Part shown: positions 35,980 through 46,974 of the stretch, one piece after another
Layout: the number at the start of each line of letters is the position of its first letter
How positions within the stretch are numbered: the first letter of the stretch is position 1
DNA from: Antedon bifida
Taxonomy: Eukaryota > Echinodermata > Crinoidea > Comatulida > Antedonidae
Length of the DNA stretch: 64,000 nt
Assembly (NCBI GenBank): GCA_963402885.1
Contig: OY727095.1
Location: forward strand, 10,731,001-10,795,000
Direction: 5' to 3'
Position numbers and translations under genes: made by a program
The notes under the pieces: model-generated
The model's input: only the letters and a program-made list of their open reading frames with translations
Database searches by the model: none
Told to the model about the DNA's origin: nothing

Positions 35980-36029
35980 GTGATTAAATTTAGCAAGAAA
36001 GACTCAAGCAGCCAGTGTGGAACCTCGTC

Positions 36030-39000
36030 ATGACTGAACTCGAAGCGAGGATTAGAGATCTGAAGACGTCTCGTCGCAACAAGAAGTCTTTAATGACGCG
36101 AAACGTTAACATGTTAATGTCAACATTGGCCGATCCAGAAAGTGACCGGCAGTCTGTTGTCGAACTGATGCAGAAATCTGAAGACGCGTTTGGTGAGGTA
36201 GAATCTGTACATCAATCGTTGTGTGCATCCCTGGATGATGATGCCTTCGAGGCTGAGGAAGAGTGGATACAGAAATGCCAAGAGTCATTTTGGAAGGCAA
36301 GAAATAGTGGTAGGAAGTTTCTTACTAAGAAAGGTGTAAATAAGGATAATGTATCTGGTAGTAACATTAATGCCTGTACTAGTTCTAATAATGATGGTAT
36401 GGTTAATCAATTTTCTGATTTGAGGTTAGCTTTGGAATTGCCCAAGGCTCACATTAGTGAATTTAATGGTGATCCTGTGAATTACTGGTCGTTTATAAAT
36501 AATTTTAATGTCAATGTTGCATCTAAATTAAGTAATGACAACGCTCGATTGCAATATTTATTGCAACTGTGTAAGGGTAAAGCCCGCGCTTGCATTGAAA
36601 GCTGTGCATTATTAGAGTCTGGTGGTTACGAAATTGCCATGAATGTAATGAGAAAACAATTTGGTCAGCCACATATGATTTTAGATGGTCTAATCACAGA
36701 GATGTTGAATAGGAAACGTATCTCTAATGGTGATGGTGAAGGACTATGGAACTTAGTAAGTGCTATGAAAAAATGTGAAGTCACATTAAGCCAGATGGGT
36801 TATCTGAATGATCTGAACAGCACATCGACCCTGTTAAAGATTCAATCATTGCTACCCATACGTATGCAGAACGCATGGGCCGACAAGGCTCATGACCTGT
36901 TAGAGAAGGGAGAACCGAAATTTGTAGATATGATTAAGTTTATTGAAAGGAAAGCTGAAGTATCTTGCAACATGTTTGGGCGAAGTGTGGGGAAATTTGC
37001 TACTGATAACGGTAAAGAAAGGCCAAGAGTGAAAACCAATAATATCCAAACTAAACGAAAGTTAAGTTGTTTCTATTGTGAGGAAGAACATATGTTAACT
37101 GCATGTACTAAGTTTTTACAAATGAGTTATGATGACCGTGTGAAAGTGGCTCGAGACAAACGGCTTTGTTACAAGTGTTTGATAGTTGGACATTCAGCGA
37201 ACAAATGTCGTCGAGAGGACTCCAAATGTGGCAAGTGTGACTCGACAAGACATCATAACCTTCTTCACCCTCCTAATAAGAAGCCTGAACATGTAGTAAC
37301 ATCTCGTGCGGCTATAAATAGAAAGAACGTATATTTAATGGTAGTGCCTGTCCAGGTGAGAGCTAAAAATGGGACTGTAGTTTCTACCTTGGCTCTTCTA
37401 GATAATGGTTCTGATACCAGTTTGTGTGCTGACAGATTGAGAAAGAAACTTGGTGTGAGTGGTCAACGAGTCCGGTACACTTCAGTCACGATTAACGGTG
37501 AAGAAAGTAGAGAAGGTCTCAGTATTGAGGTAAATGTGAAGGGCAAAGGCGAACGAGACGAGATTATGACTAAAGTGCTGACTGTGGATAGCATACCATC
37601 CACCACTGATGCAGTACCCACGAAGGATGAACTCAAGCATTGGTCGCATTTGAAGGATCTGCCGGTGAGTGATGGTCGTAACTTAACAGTGGACTTGTTG
37701 ATTGGTGCCGACAATCCAGAAGCATTTTGGGTAATTGACGAAAGACGAAATAACCCTAAAGATCCTTATGCTATAAAGACTCCTCTTGGTTGGTGTGTAA
37801 TGGGACCAGGTTCGTCATCTAGGACACGTTCTAGCTGCAACCATGTTGTAGTTAGCAACGAGCAAATACTTGATCAACTAAAGAAATCGTGGACCATCGA
37901 CGATGGAATCTTTGAGGTAAATGAAGACTCGGTTCAAGATAAGAGAGCGAAACTTATATTAAAAGAGACTACTGTCTTAAAGGAAGATATGCATTATGAG
38001 ATGGATTTGCTCTGGAAACATGATGAACATAAGTTACCATGCAACAAGCCCATGGCTCTCACTAGACTTAGATGTTTAAAGAATAAATTCGACAAAGACG
38101 ATGAGTTAAAGAAAAGGTACGCAGAGACAGTTGATTCATATATTGATAAAGGACATGCTGAACCTATCATTAACAGCGGTGCAGACGGTAATGTATGGTA
38201 CTTGCCTCATCATGCTGTGATCCATCCTAGAAAACCAAACAAAGTGAGGGTAGTGTTCGACTGCGCTGCGAAGTGGTGTGGAACTTCCCTAAATGATAAT
38301 CTACTCAAGGGCCCTGAAATGAACAGCAACCTAATTGGCGTATTGCTGAGATTCAGAAGAGAGAAGATCGCATTAGTTGCTGATATAGAGTCAATGTACC
38401 ATCAAGTGTATGTTACCCCACGTGATCGTGATGTTCTGCGTTTTATGTGGTGGAAGGGTGGTGATACTACAAACCCGGCTCAAGAGTTCCGAATGAAGGT
38501 TCATGTATTTGGAGCTACGTCATCTCCGTGCTGTGCGAGAAATGCTTTAATGCAATCTGCAGATGACAACTTAGAAGATAATCAAGACGATATTGGTAAA
38601 GCAGCCATCGAAATAATCCGTAGCAACTTCTATGTAGATGACTGCCTTGCATCTACAGGTGATACCAATTTTGCTGTACAATTAGTTGATAGATTACGTA
38701 GCATTCTCAAAAAAGGAGGATTCCGCCTAACTAAATGGATCAGCAACGATAGAAGTGTCATTACCAGTATTCCCGAAACTGAAAGAGCAAAGTCTGTACC
38801 TGTAAGCTTGGAGAAGCTACCGAGTGAAAGAACGCTAGGTGTATGCTGGGATGCCGATCGTGACGTGTTCAAGTTTGAGGTCAATATTTCATCTAAGCCT
38901 ATGACAAGACGTGGACTGCTATCAGTTACTAGTTCGATTTACGACCCCTTAGGGTTTGCTGCACCCTTTATTTTATGTGCAAAATCTCTACTCCAAGACG

Positions 39001-41162
39001 TGTGTAGACGGGGCACGGAATGGGATGAAGCTTTACAAGACTCGGAAATTATAGTGTGGAAAAAATGGTTGGCTAATGTACCAAACTTGATTAAAGTCCA
39101 AGTGCCCAGATGGATAAAGTTGGAAAAAGCAGATGAGATATCGTTACATGTTTTCTGTGATGCATCGGAACGGGGCTATTCGGCTTGTGCGTACTGTAGA
39201 ACGGTTTCAGGTGACAGGAAAATAGATGTTCGATTTGTGATGGGTAAGGCGAAAGTGACTCCCTTTAAGAAAGTATCAATTCCTCGGCTAGAATTGCTAG
39301 CTGCTGTCCTAGCCGTCGACATAGAACAGCTAGTGAAACGAGAAGTCGGTAGCCGTTTTCAATGTATACAAACAACGTTCTGGAGTGACTCGATGATTGT
39401 TCTGGGCTACATAGCTAACGAAACTAAACGCTTCAAGACCTATGTTGCTAATCGCGTATCATACATACGAAGCTCATCCGACCCGGGGCAATGGAGACAT
39501 GTTGCTACCGAAGTCAACCCTGCAGACGAAGGATCCAGGGGAACGTTGAAACTCAACAAGTGGATTGTAGGCCCAGATTTCCTTTGCAGACATGAAGCGA
39601 CATGGCCTCCAAACAAGCATCAAGTTACCCAATCCAATGATCCTGAGGTAAAATTCAATGTCAACGTCACTCAAACTAAAGTTAAGAGAAGAAATATAAT
39701 TCTTGAAGATTTGTCAACAAACATATCAAGTTGGACAAGACTCATCCGAGTGTATGCATATGTCCGAAGATTCATTGTGAGATGTAGAAGAGGATCAAAT
39801 GTTATATCCACAAGTTTAAGTGTAGAGGAGATCGAAGGTAGTGAAGCTAACATTATTGCGTGGACTCAGCGTACTGAATTTGTTAGATGGGATTGTGATC
39901 AGCGTTTGAGAAAGTTTCAACCAATACTGATGGGAGATATGCTTAGAGTTGGTGGTAGAATCGTGCAATCTACGGTAAATGAAGCAATTAAACATCCTAT
40001 AATTCTTCCAGCCTATTCATCTGTGTCAAAACTCATCATTCAACACTTCCACAAACTTGTTGGTCACTCTGGGTGGATGTCAACTTTGAATGCTCTAAGA
40101 CAGAAATTTTGGTTGTTAAAGGGCCGAACTGCAGTGAAGAGTGCCTTGAGCACATGTGTAGTATGCAAAAGATATAGAGGAAGACCAGCCCAACAGATTA
40201 TGGCGAATCTACCTGCGGAGAGACTTAATGACAAAACACCCCCATTTACCAATGTTGGTGTCGACTTTTTTGGACCTTTTGATGTTAAGGTGGGGCGAAG
40301 TACAGTCAAGAGGTATGGATGCATTTTTACTTGCCTTGTCAGCCGTGCCGTCCATTTAGAAGTAGCTAACAATCTCGACACGGATGCATTCATCAATGCA
40401 TTAAGAAGATTTGTAGCCAGACGGGGACAACCCAAGCTGTTCGTTAGTGACAACGGGACCAATTTACACGGAGGAGAACGTGAACTTAGAGACACGATCA
40501 AAGGGATGAAAGAAAAGGACATTGAAGATTTCTGCCATACTAGAGGTTTTAAGTGGAAATTCAACCCAGCTCATGCAAGCCACTTCGGTGGAGTATGGGA
40601 ACGATTAATTCGGTCAGTCCGAAGAGTGTTAAATGGCGTGTTAAGTCAACAGAGAGTAACAGAAGATGTGTTAGCTACAGCATTTGCAGAAGTGGAAAGT
40701 ATACTGAATTCAAGACCGCTTACAGATATGTCTTATGATCCCACAGATGCAGAACCACTAACCCCTAATCATCTTTTACTTTTACGTCAAGGTCCTTTAG
40801 CACCAGTAGAAAATACCACTGATAAATCTTTGTCTTACGGAAAGAAGCGTTGGCTACAAGCCCAGTACTTGGCTTCATTATTTTGGACGCGCTGGCGTAA
40901 AGAATATTTGCCGTTATTGCAAAAACGAAATAAGTGGACAACGCCAAAGGAGAATGTTATGGTGAACGATATAGTGATGTTGGTAGACGAAATTTCACCT
41001 CGTGGCAAGTGGCCATTAGGAAGAGTCCTTGGAGTGCGAATTAGCAAAGACGGGAAAGTTAGAAGTGTTGACGTAAAGGTTAATCATAATATTCTGAAGC
41101 GGCCAGTTGCGAAGCTTTGCATAGTTTATAGAGATTCCATAGCAAAAACTATTGGTGTGTAA
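36030..41162 (+). CDS. BEL/Pao gag-pol polyprotein (1710 aa)
   Basis: This is the polyprotein that forms particles and copies and integrates the element. I place the start at ATG 36030; the frame is open back to a GTG at 36015, but eukaryotic initiation at GTG is unlikely. Domains by residue from that ATG: gag-like region about 1-340, with a DUF1759-like part from about 140 (EFNGDPVNYW). Three zinc knuckles follow at about 347, 380 and 400. The aspartic protease has D458 in a DNGS motif. The RT has YVDD at 868-871. RNase H has D1044, E1088 and D1120. Integrase has an HHCC finger (H1339 to C1379) and catalytic D1412, D1474 and E1524, followed by a DUF5641-like tail at about 1615-1705. No frameshift or premature stop was seen, and all listed catalytic residues are present. 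Its base composition is visibly more GC-rich than the flanks. Domain names are from family knowledge; positions are from the sequence. Confidence 0.95.
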   Translation: MTELEARIRDLKTSRRNKKSLMTRNVNMLMSTLADPESDRQSVVELMQKSEDAFGEVESVHQSLCASLDDDAFEAEEEWIQKCQESFWKARNSGRKFLTKKGVNKDNVSGSNINACTSSNNDGMVNQFSDLRLALELPKAHISEFNGDPVNYWSFINNFNVNVASKLSNDNARLQYLLQLCKGKARACIESCALLESGGYEIAMNVMRKQFGQPHMILDGLITEMLNRKRISNGDGEGLWNLVSAMKKCEVTLSQMGYLNDLNSTSTLLKIQSLLPIRMQNAWADKAHDLLEKGEPKFVDMIKFIERKAEVSCNMFGRSVGKFATDNGKERPRVKTNNIQTKRKLSCFYCEEEHMLTACTKFLQMSYDDRVKVARDKRLCYKCLIVGHSANKCRREDSKCGKCDSTRHHNLLHPPNKKPEHVVTSRAAINRKNVYLMVVPVQVRAKNGTVVSTLALLDNGSDTSLCADRLRKKLGVSGQRVRYTSVTINGEESREGLSIEVNVKGKGERDEIMTKVLTVDSIPSTTDAVPTKDELKHWSHLKDLPVSDGRNLTVDLLIGADNPEAFWVIDERRNNPKDPYAIKTPLGWCVMGPGSSSRTRSSCNHVVVSNEQILDQLKKSWTIDDGIFEVNEDSVQDKRAKLILKETTVLKEDMHYEMDLLWKHDEHKLPCNKPMALTRLRCLKNKFDKDDELKKRYAETVDSYIDKGHAEPIINSGADGNVWYLPHHAVIHPRKPNKVRVVFDCAAKWCGTSLNDNLLKGPEMNSNLIGVLLRFRREKIALVADIESMYHQVYVTPRDRDVLRFMWWKGGDTTNPAQEFRMKVHVFGATSSPCCARNALMQSADDNLEDNQDDIGKAAIEIIRSNFYVDDCLASTGDTNFAVQLVDRLRSILKKGGFRLTKWISNDRSVITSIPETERAKSVPVSLEKLPSERTLGVCWDADRDVFKFEVNISSKPMTRRGLLSVTSSIYDPLGFAAPFILCAKSLLQDVCRRGTEWDEALQDSEIIVWKKWLANVPNLIKVQVPRWIKLEKADEISLHVFCDASERGYSACAYCRTVSGDRKIDVRFVMGKAKVTPFKKVSIPRLELLAAVLAVDIEQLVKREVGSRFQCIQTTFWSDSMIVLGYIANETKRFKTYVANRVSYIRSSSDPGQWRHVATEVNPADEGSRGTLKLNKWIVGPDFLCRHEATWPPNKHQVTQSNDPEVKFNVNVTQTKVKRRNIILEDLSTNISSWTRLIRVYAYVRRFIVRCRRGSNVISTSLSVEEIEGSEANIIAWTQRTEFVRWDCDQRLRKFQPILMGDMLRVGGRIVQSTVNEAIKHPIILPAYSSVSKLIIQHFHKLVGHSGWMSTLNALRQKFWLLKGRTAVKSALSTCVVCKRYRGRPAQQIMANLPAERLNDKTPPFTNVGVDFFGPFDVKVGRSTVKRYGCIFTCLVSRAVHLEVANNLDTDAFINALRRFVARRGQPKLFVSDNGTNLHGGERELRDTIKGMKEKDIEDFCHTRGFKWKFNPAHASHFGGVWERLIRSVRRVLNGVLSQQRVTEDVLATAFAEVESILNSRPLTDMSYDPTDAEPLTPNHLLLLRQGPLAPVENTTDKSLSYGKKRWLQAQYLASLFWTRWRKEYLPLLQKRNKWTTPKENVMVNDIVMLVDEISPRGKWPLGRVLGVRISKDGKVRSVDVKVNHNILKRPVAKLCIVYRDSIAKTIGV

Positions 41163-41180
41163 ATCCAGGTGTTGTGGATT

Positions 41181-41192
41181 TACAGGGGGGAG
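41181..41192 (+). other. Polypurine tract of the BEL/Pao element
   Basis: ACAGGGGGGAG directly abuts the 3' LTR start at 41193. This is the expected position for the primer of plus-strand DNA synthesis. It lies 19 bp after the pol stop codon. Confidence 0.85.
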
Positions 41193-42318
41193 TGTAATTT
41201 AATTCATTATATATGTTCACTCTTTTATTGCCCTCTAGTGTTGACGTCTTTTTGCTTGTTTTTCTGCGTATGTTTAAAATTAGTAGCTGGTTAGATTTGA
41301 ACCGTGCAAGATGTGCAACTACTCGCGAACCTATGACAGTGTGTTTTAGGGTATGTTCTTTACTTTGAATTATTATATTTCATGATATTATGTTACATAA
41401 AGTTAATTGATATGTTATGATGCCATCATGTATAATAGGATTATTGTATAATATGTATTTTAAGAATTATACTTGTTGACCTAAACTTCATGATACCAGC
41501 TGAATAGGGCTCCGTCAGCTAGCATGCAATGTTTCTTACGGCCTAACGTATGTACAGCCTGTCTGGGCTAGGCCTAGGAATAAACATGCTCAATAATAAC
41601 GAAAGGCAGTATTAAATAATGACAAGTATTATTATTGCGATTGATTTATATTGTTCATATGGGTTCATATTATGTTGACCATTTATTTACAGAGTATTGT
41701 ATTTGTGAAGACGATAACAATAGAATTTGATTAGTGATTGCTGCTAATGATCAGTATTGCGCCATAATTTAAGTAAGCATTATAATACAGTATGGTTTTA
41801 TCAACAGTTTATATAAGGTTAAAAAATATTACGATTTATGTGATTTAGTATCAGTGCTGATTACACATGATTTCTGAGAATGATGATTGTAACTGTTTTA
41901 AATGGCTTTAACTATTCATTCATGTGTGATGCTATTATGAATTGGTGTAACTCCTGAGATATTCTGAGCATAGTGTAACATGCAATTTACGATGAGTTCA
42001 TGATTACTTCGGTTATACGTTAATTATTATTAAATTGTTAATTGCCAGCTTTACTGCAACTACCTTTCATGTATTAAGGATGATTTGAATATCTTTGTTT
42101 CACATGTTATGAGTTGTACCGCAACTAGTTTGGAGTTGTATTTTGATATGATATTGTACTTCACTTTTATTGACATTTTTTATATATTTTTACATTAGTC
42201 ACCAGGTCGGTGCGGTGTGATTCAATAAAGTTAAACGCAATTCAGATTGAACGAGTCCCGTGTTTACCTGCGTGTATTTATGTGGCGCCCTCTATAGTGG
42301 AATCGGTATTCCATTACA
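41193..42318 (+). repeat. 3' LTR of the BEL/Pao element
   Basis: 1126 bp, offset from the 5' LTR by exactly 6339 bp and apparently identical to it line by line. The candidate polyadenylation signal AATAAA is at 42224-42229, about 90 bp before the LTR end. Confidence 0.95.
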
Positions 42319-42323
42319 ATTTC
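42319..42323. repeat. BEL/Pao target site duplication, right copy (ATTTC)
   Basis: Identical to 34849-34853. Removing the element and one copy restores a continuous sequence reading CATTATTTCAATGTAG. Confidence 0.9.
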
Positions 42324-43493
42324 AATGTAGTCAAACGCATCATTACATGATTCGGATTCCCAGAGGAACCGAACACATTTTCCAGGGACTCAATTAATTA
42401 AATAATAGCTTGAAAACTAGGACGAAGCTACGGTTTAAAACACGTTGGCTTTGTGGACAAATACACAAATAATGTACGGGTAGCAATAGCGATCTACCAC
42501 GCTGAATACCGTAGTTTTAATCTTATGAGACCATACAGAGAATACCGAATGTTGAGAGTTTTACGACCGTGTCTCGACGTGATAACTAACGTACCTCAAC
42601 CCCCAGCCCCCGGGGATCTGGTTTCAGCATTGCGTTGCGTTATCAACCAAATCTTAACATCACAACAAACGACGTCAAACAATGAAAATACAATAAAAGA
42701 AATGTCTGCCCTTTAAATGCATGCGCAGACATTAATAACGCTAATAAATAATGTAAATTGAAGCCATAAAATGTTGAACATAAATACTCAATAATGAAAT
42801 GATTGTCATCAAAATCTGTCATGTTATTGCGCATTACTGTCCGTGGATAACTTTAAAGGTCAAACAAGGACAAAATCACATACTTCATGCTTAAGTTCCC
42901 GCAGAAATGGAGATTAAATTCAATTATGTAAAATCTATTTTACAGTGTATTATACCTGGTATGGACCGCCGTCATTTTTACCATATTTAGAGTTGGCTAC
43001 ATTATCAAAGTATAAAAGCACAATTTTCGATAGAACATCGTCGGAAACGAGCGATTCGTGAACCCACAGCGTAGACAAGGGGGCTAGGAAACTAGTCGGT
43101 TCAATAATCGGAAATACGTGGTGTTCGAATCTAATGAAGTGTTATAAATAGGCCTAACTGTACATTTCAATTATTTCATAACCAACCTCAAGCTTCATAT
43201 TGGCGCCTAAAAGTAGAATGTTGCACTTTGCATTTGAAATGACCCATATTTAAACGCCGCTGCTGTCTTACACACAGGTGCAAGGCTCTATTCTCTTATC
43301 ATCCGTTGTCGGAAGGAAATCCAGGCATACACGATTCAAAGGGGCCACCCGGTCTACAACTGATAGGCCTATACTATTTCTAGCTACGCCTCATTTCGGT
43401 GAACATTTTGGTTACATTGTAATCTTTCTAAAACCACCAAGTATTAAATCATCACAGTAAGAAACATAAACGTGCCGTTTGTAGCCTAAAGCT
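42324..43493. other. Gene-free stretch
   Basis: Short + frames at 42453 and 43278 show no recognisable domain. I see no gene or defined repeat. Confidence 0.4.
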
Positions 43494-43704
43494 TAGTTCT
43501 CACTAGCGACGCAACGTAACGCAATCTACGCAACGTAAGAAAATGCCCTTCCAATAATTGTATTTGCTCCCGCCTGCGTGCAATCAAACCTGCGATGTTT
43601 CCAGCACTGTTGCATCGTCGGTTCCCACTTGTGATTACGCAATACAGCACTTTGCGTCAATACGTCGTAGCGTTGCGTTACGTTGCGTCGCTAGTGGGAA
43701 CCAC
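43494..43704. mobile_element. Inverted-repeat DNA element (TTCCCACTAG family), copy B
   Basis: Left end TAGTTCTCACTAGCGACGCAACG; right end CGTTGCGTCGCTAGTGGGAACCA. The inverted arms extend about 35 bp with few mismatches and carry GACGCAACGTAACGCAA. Total about 210 bp, non-coding. A second GGTTCCCACTTG at about 43619 suggests internal duplication of an end. This is the best preserved member of the family in this window. Confidence 0.8.
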
Positions 43705-43779
43705 GCTTATTAACTATTTAAAGTGACAAAAGTCCAGCCATTCCCCCGGGTCCCCATTTATTTATTATATTATTTCTTA

Positions 43780-43935
43780 ACCTATTGCCCTTGGCTAATA
43801 CAAAATATTACTTAGATTATTTAACCACTTTTTGTTATATTTATAATTTACTATTAATTTGTATTTGAGCGAGAAAAGATTGATATGATTGTCCACGAGG
43901 ACCTATAAAATCTCTATCTGAATCTGACTTTCGGA
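43780..43935 (+). mobile_element. Probable LINE 3' tail
   Basis: Reads TTGTATTTGAGCGAG, then GATTGTCCACGAGGACCTATAAAATC, ending TCTATCTGAATCTGACT. A GAGGAC-(N)AATAAAATCT-like ending with a short ATCTGA repeat is typical of CR1/L2-type LINE 3' ends. No coding part remains. Confidence 0.4.
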
Positions 43936-44488
43936 ATTACACCTGATCGAATATTGTCATAATTATCGGATACGCTGTGGGTTTAACGGCCGATTCCGAC
44001 AGCTGTTTTTACTAATATCAGCTGGATTTTTCATTGTAGCGAGTACACGCAGAGCATCCTCATTTACAAGACATAACATTAGGTATTTAAGGGAATATAA
44101 TGCCACATCCTTTAAATATGAATATTTTTACATTTCCTTTCAAGCTAATTGTTTTACACAAGGCTTGTCTTGTCTAAGGCAGGTGTAATTTGTTTATCAA
44201 CAAGAACAATGGCTATAAACCCTACAAAACGATCGCGTGAACGGATATATATAAACTAGTATGAACATGTCTTGTATCATTTTAAAAATAAATTGCATTA
44301 TAATTCTTTAAAAACATAAATCGTTGCTTTTTTATGTAATTATTGCACTCTGGTCTTATTGTATGATTAATCATCAAACAATAGATAGATCTAATTCGTT
44401 GATTAAAGGGTAATTCCGTGCAAAACATGTTTATTGTTTATTATGAAATTCAAACCTTAAAAACAATATTAATAACAACGCCATTTAT
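43936..44488. other. Gene-free stretch
   Basis: No gene or repeat recognised. Confidence 0.4.
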
Positions 44489-44495
44489 GTTTCGT

Positions 44496-44903
44496 CAAAG
44501 AACTTATAACACAAGAATCTCCTGTTCGTCCGAAGCGCGTAACAATTTCGAAAGGCATTGTGGGATAGAATAGAGCTATGGGTGGCGCCATTGTGAGCCA
44601 TGGAGTAGGGCGCCCGCATCAAATTAGAAAGTCAAAATCATAGAGGGGATCTGCTAATACTCTAGGGGGGTCGAGTAATTGACTGAGGAGTAGGGCGCCC
44701 GCATCAAATTAGAAAGTCAAAACCATAGAGGGGATCTGCTAATACTCTATGGGGGTAGAGTAATTGACTTCCTAGTTTGGAGGGGGCGCTTCTCCATGCT
44801 GTGAAATGGCGTCGCCCAGTTTGACCTTTTAACCCTGTACTTCCGATACTGTGTTTTGAATGCAAATTGAAGAACAGGAGATTCTTGTGTTATAAGTTCT
44901 TTG
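44496..44903. mobile_element. Non-autonomous DNA transposon with perfect 32-bp inverted ends
   Basis: 44496-44527 and 44872-44903 are exact reverse complements of each other, 32 bp (ends CAAAGAACTTAT.../...ATAAGTTCTTTG). Flanking GTTTCGT at 44489-44495 recurs at 44904-44910, a 7-bp duplication. It becomes 8 bp (GTTTCGTC) if the first C is assigned to the target. The 7-8 bp size fits hAT or P superfamilies; I cannot choose. The interior is GC-rich and contains a direct duplication of about 85 bp starting GAGTAGGGCGCCCGC at 44603 and 44688. No transposase frame. Confidence 0.9.
44603..44772. repeat. Internal 85-bp direct duplication within the 44.5-kb element
   Basis: GAGTAGGGCGCCCGCATCAA to GAGTAATTGACT occurs twice in tandem (44603 and 44688) with only a few differences (AATCAT/ACCAT, GGGGGGTCG/TGGGGGTAG). 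The near identity suggests a recent event. Confidence 0.85.
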
Positions 44904-44910
44904 GTTTCGT

Positions 44911-45730
44911 CAACGGTAAAGCAGTACGAGCATCGTGAAATAGGCCCTTTAAAAAAGTGGTGCCGCAGGACCTTCCTATCTTATAACATTATAACAAAAA
45001 GTCATGTAGCACCACTGTTCTGACGCTGACGAAAAACAAGCAGGTTATCAGTGTTGTTGCCAATGTTGATATATCATTACAATAAAAAATAAAATACCCA
45101 TAGCTACTCCCAATATTTTTTTTTTGCTCGAATAATTATGATATTAACGTCGTGTGTGTGTGTGTTTTTTTAATGTAATTTCTCAAACATACATTGGTAA
45201 TTTCAGCCTTGGGCCTTACAATGCACTCTACACCCAATTAATCGATTTTTTTTACTCATGTTTTCATTTTTCATTCATCAATATGTAACTAATCCAATTT
45301 TAAATTGATCGATTTTTTTGTTTGCCCATGTTTTCTTACTTCCATCAGTAACTAATCTAATTTCTTTTCTCAGTGCATCAATCGGCGAAACGAATCCAAA
45401 ACGCATTATAAGAAACACATTATTAACAATTGATGCTATCTCCAAACATGAAAGTTAATTCTCTATGATTTTATTTGCTATTGTAATCCAACGTAGATCA
45501 AAATAAGTAAGTGATGCATTAGTGAAAGCTTTTTACGATCTTTATAGACTACCTAATGAACTTAACGACTTATTCTGCAATATCATTCTTCGCAAATAAT
45601 TGAATATTTCAAACTGCTTATAACATTGTTTTGCCTTTTACTGTAAAAAGCGGAAGTTTTATGTGTAAATTTAAAACTAAAGACTATTATGAAAATGATA
45701 TTGTAAAACGCGTATTTTGACAAAAGAAAG
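44911..45730. other. Gene-free stretch with a GT microsatellite
   Basis: A (GT)n run lies at about 45151-45164. The rest is AT-rich with no gene seen. Confidence 0.45.
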
Positions 45731-45734
45731 CTGG

Positions 45735-46200
45735 AGAGACAGTCCCTATTATTAATTAATCCATTAATGTATTTGGTTAAAATCATTTACAGGAAGAACA
45801 AGATTACAAGCAGACAGCTTCTATTTTGGACAGCTTTAACAGGCCATATAATACATCGGCGCCCTCAACGGAAAAGTCAGTATCATGGAATAAACGAAGA
45901 CCTTATATTTGGTCATACCAATCTTCGCCCGGTAGGGTCTGGTGGTACATGGTGCCCGGTATCGCCCGGTACACTTTTATGATGGGAGGATGTCACGCCA
46001 TATTGAAATAGTTCCATCATGCATCCATGCACTGGAGAGAGAGAGAGAGACAGCCCTCATTTTGGACAGATTTAATAAGCTCGGATTATGGAACGGCGCC
46101 CCTATGGGAAATCCCTATTATAGACTTACTAACATCGAAATGGGGAGACATTGACAGAGACAGTTTCTACTTTAGACAAAATACAATAAAATCGGCATAA
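45735..46200. repeat. Loosely repeated GACAG...TTTTGGACAG segments and GA microsatellite
   Basis: Related blocks start at about 45810 (GACAGCTTCTATTTTGGACAG), 46050 (GACAGCCCTCATTTTGGACAG) and 46155 (GACAGTTTCTACTTTAGACAA). The first two are followed by an ACGGCGCCC-like word. A (GA)n run lies at 46035-46049. Overlapping short + frames (45767, 45826, 45942) are unsupported. Confidence 0.4.
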
Positions 46201-46974
46201 CAGTCTGGGATTTTTGGTAATAGTTTCATTTTATTTGAAGCCATAGCCAACCTGCAGCTGTGATTACTAGACAGTGACGTTGTGGTAGTTAACCGTTGCA
46301 TTAATTGGCCATTGTTCATAAGATAAACAGCAAAATGTTAAGTTATTATGCAATGTTGCGTGGTCACATATAAATTTGTTTGCGTTATTCCACGTATTGT
46401 CTTTAAGACAGGTGTGTTTTTATTTATCTATCGATGGCGCACAATAAACATACACCCACAATAATTGGGGGATATAAATTAGTATTTAAAAAAATGAGAA
46501 ATGATACTAGGCGATACGAGTTTGCTTTTAATTAGGTACTAAATCATTTTTATTATGTTTTGTTTATTGTTTATGTAAAATATTTGTTTGCAAAAAATTG
46601 CCATACGTATTTCAAATTAATCAATAGATAAAAATATTAAAGGGTTGAATCAGACGATATGGCTACAACTACACAGTTTATTAAGACTTTCCAAATAGAC
46701 AGTTCTGGAAGTCTTTGCCATCGGACGAGTAGTGGCGAATTATTGTATACAATACCCGTAATTTGTCCGTTCTATAATGAGTTACGTCAGAGTTATTACT
46801 TACGTTTTATAATTTCCCTTCTGAAAGTAAGTTCATTATTTTAATGGCTTCCAGAAATATTAGTTTAATTGAAAATATGTCTAGATTATTTTTTTGTGCA
46901 TTTAAAAAAAGATATAATTAATTTTTGTAATGTAATTCGGGCCGCTGGCCTATGTGCTGTGTAAACAAATGCTC

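Larger units (their letters stand above)
34854..42318 (+). mobile_element. Complete BEL/Pao LTR retrotransposon
   Basis: A 7465-bp element: 5' LTR (34854-35979), a 50-bp leader, one gag-pol frame (36030-41162), a purine-rich tract ending at 41192, and a 3' LTR (41193-42318). A 5-bp target duplication flanks it. The LTRs start TG and end CA and show no difference when read side by side. This, with an uninterrupted frame, implies recent insertion and possible current activity. There is no envelope frame between the pol stop and the 3' LTR. The domain order gag - protease - RT - RNase H - integrase, with a C-terminal tail domain, is the BEL/Pao arrangement and unlike that of Copia. Confidence 0.95.

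Noticed and set aside
36015..36029. GTG start for the gag-pol frame five codons upstream of the ATG
   Set aside because: Eukaryotic translation rarely begins at GTG. The in-frame ATG at 36030 gives a normal gag start, and the extra codons add no domain.
36106..41047. Minus and alternate-frame open frames within gag-pol
   Set aside because: Shadows of the long retrotransposon frame.
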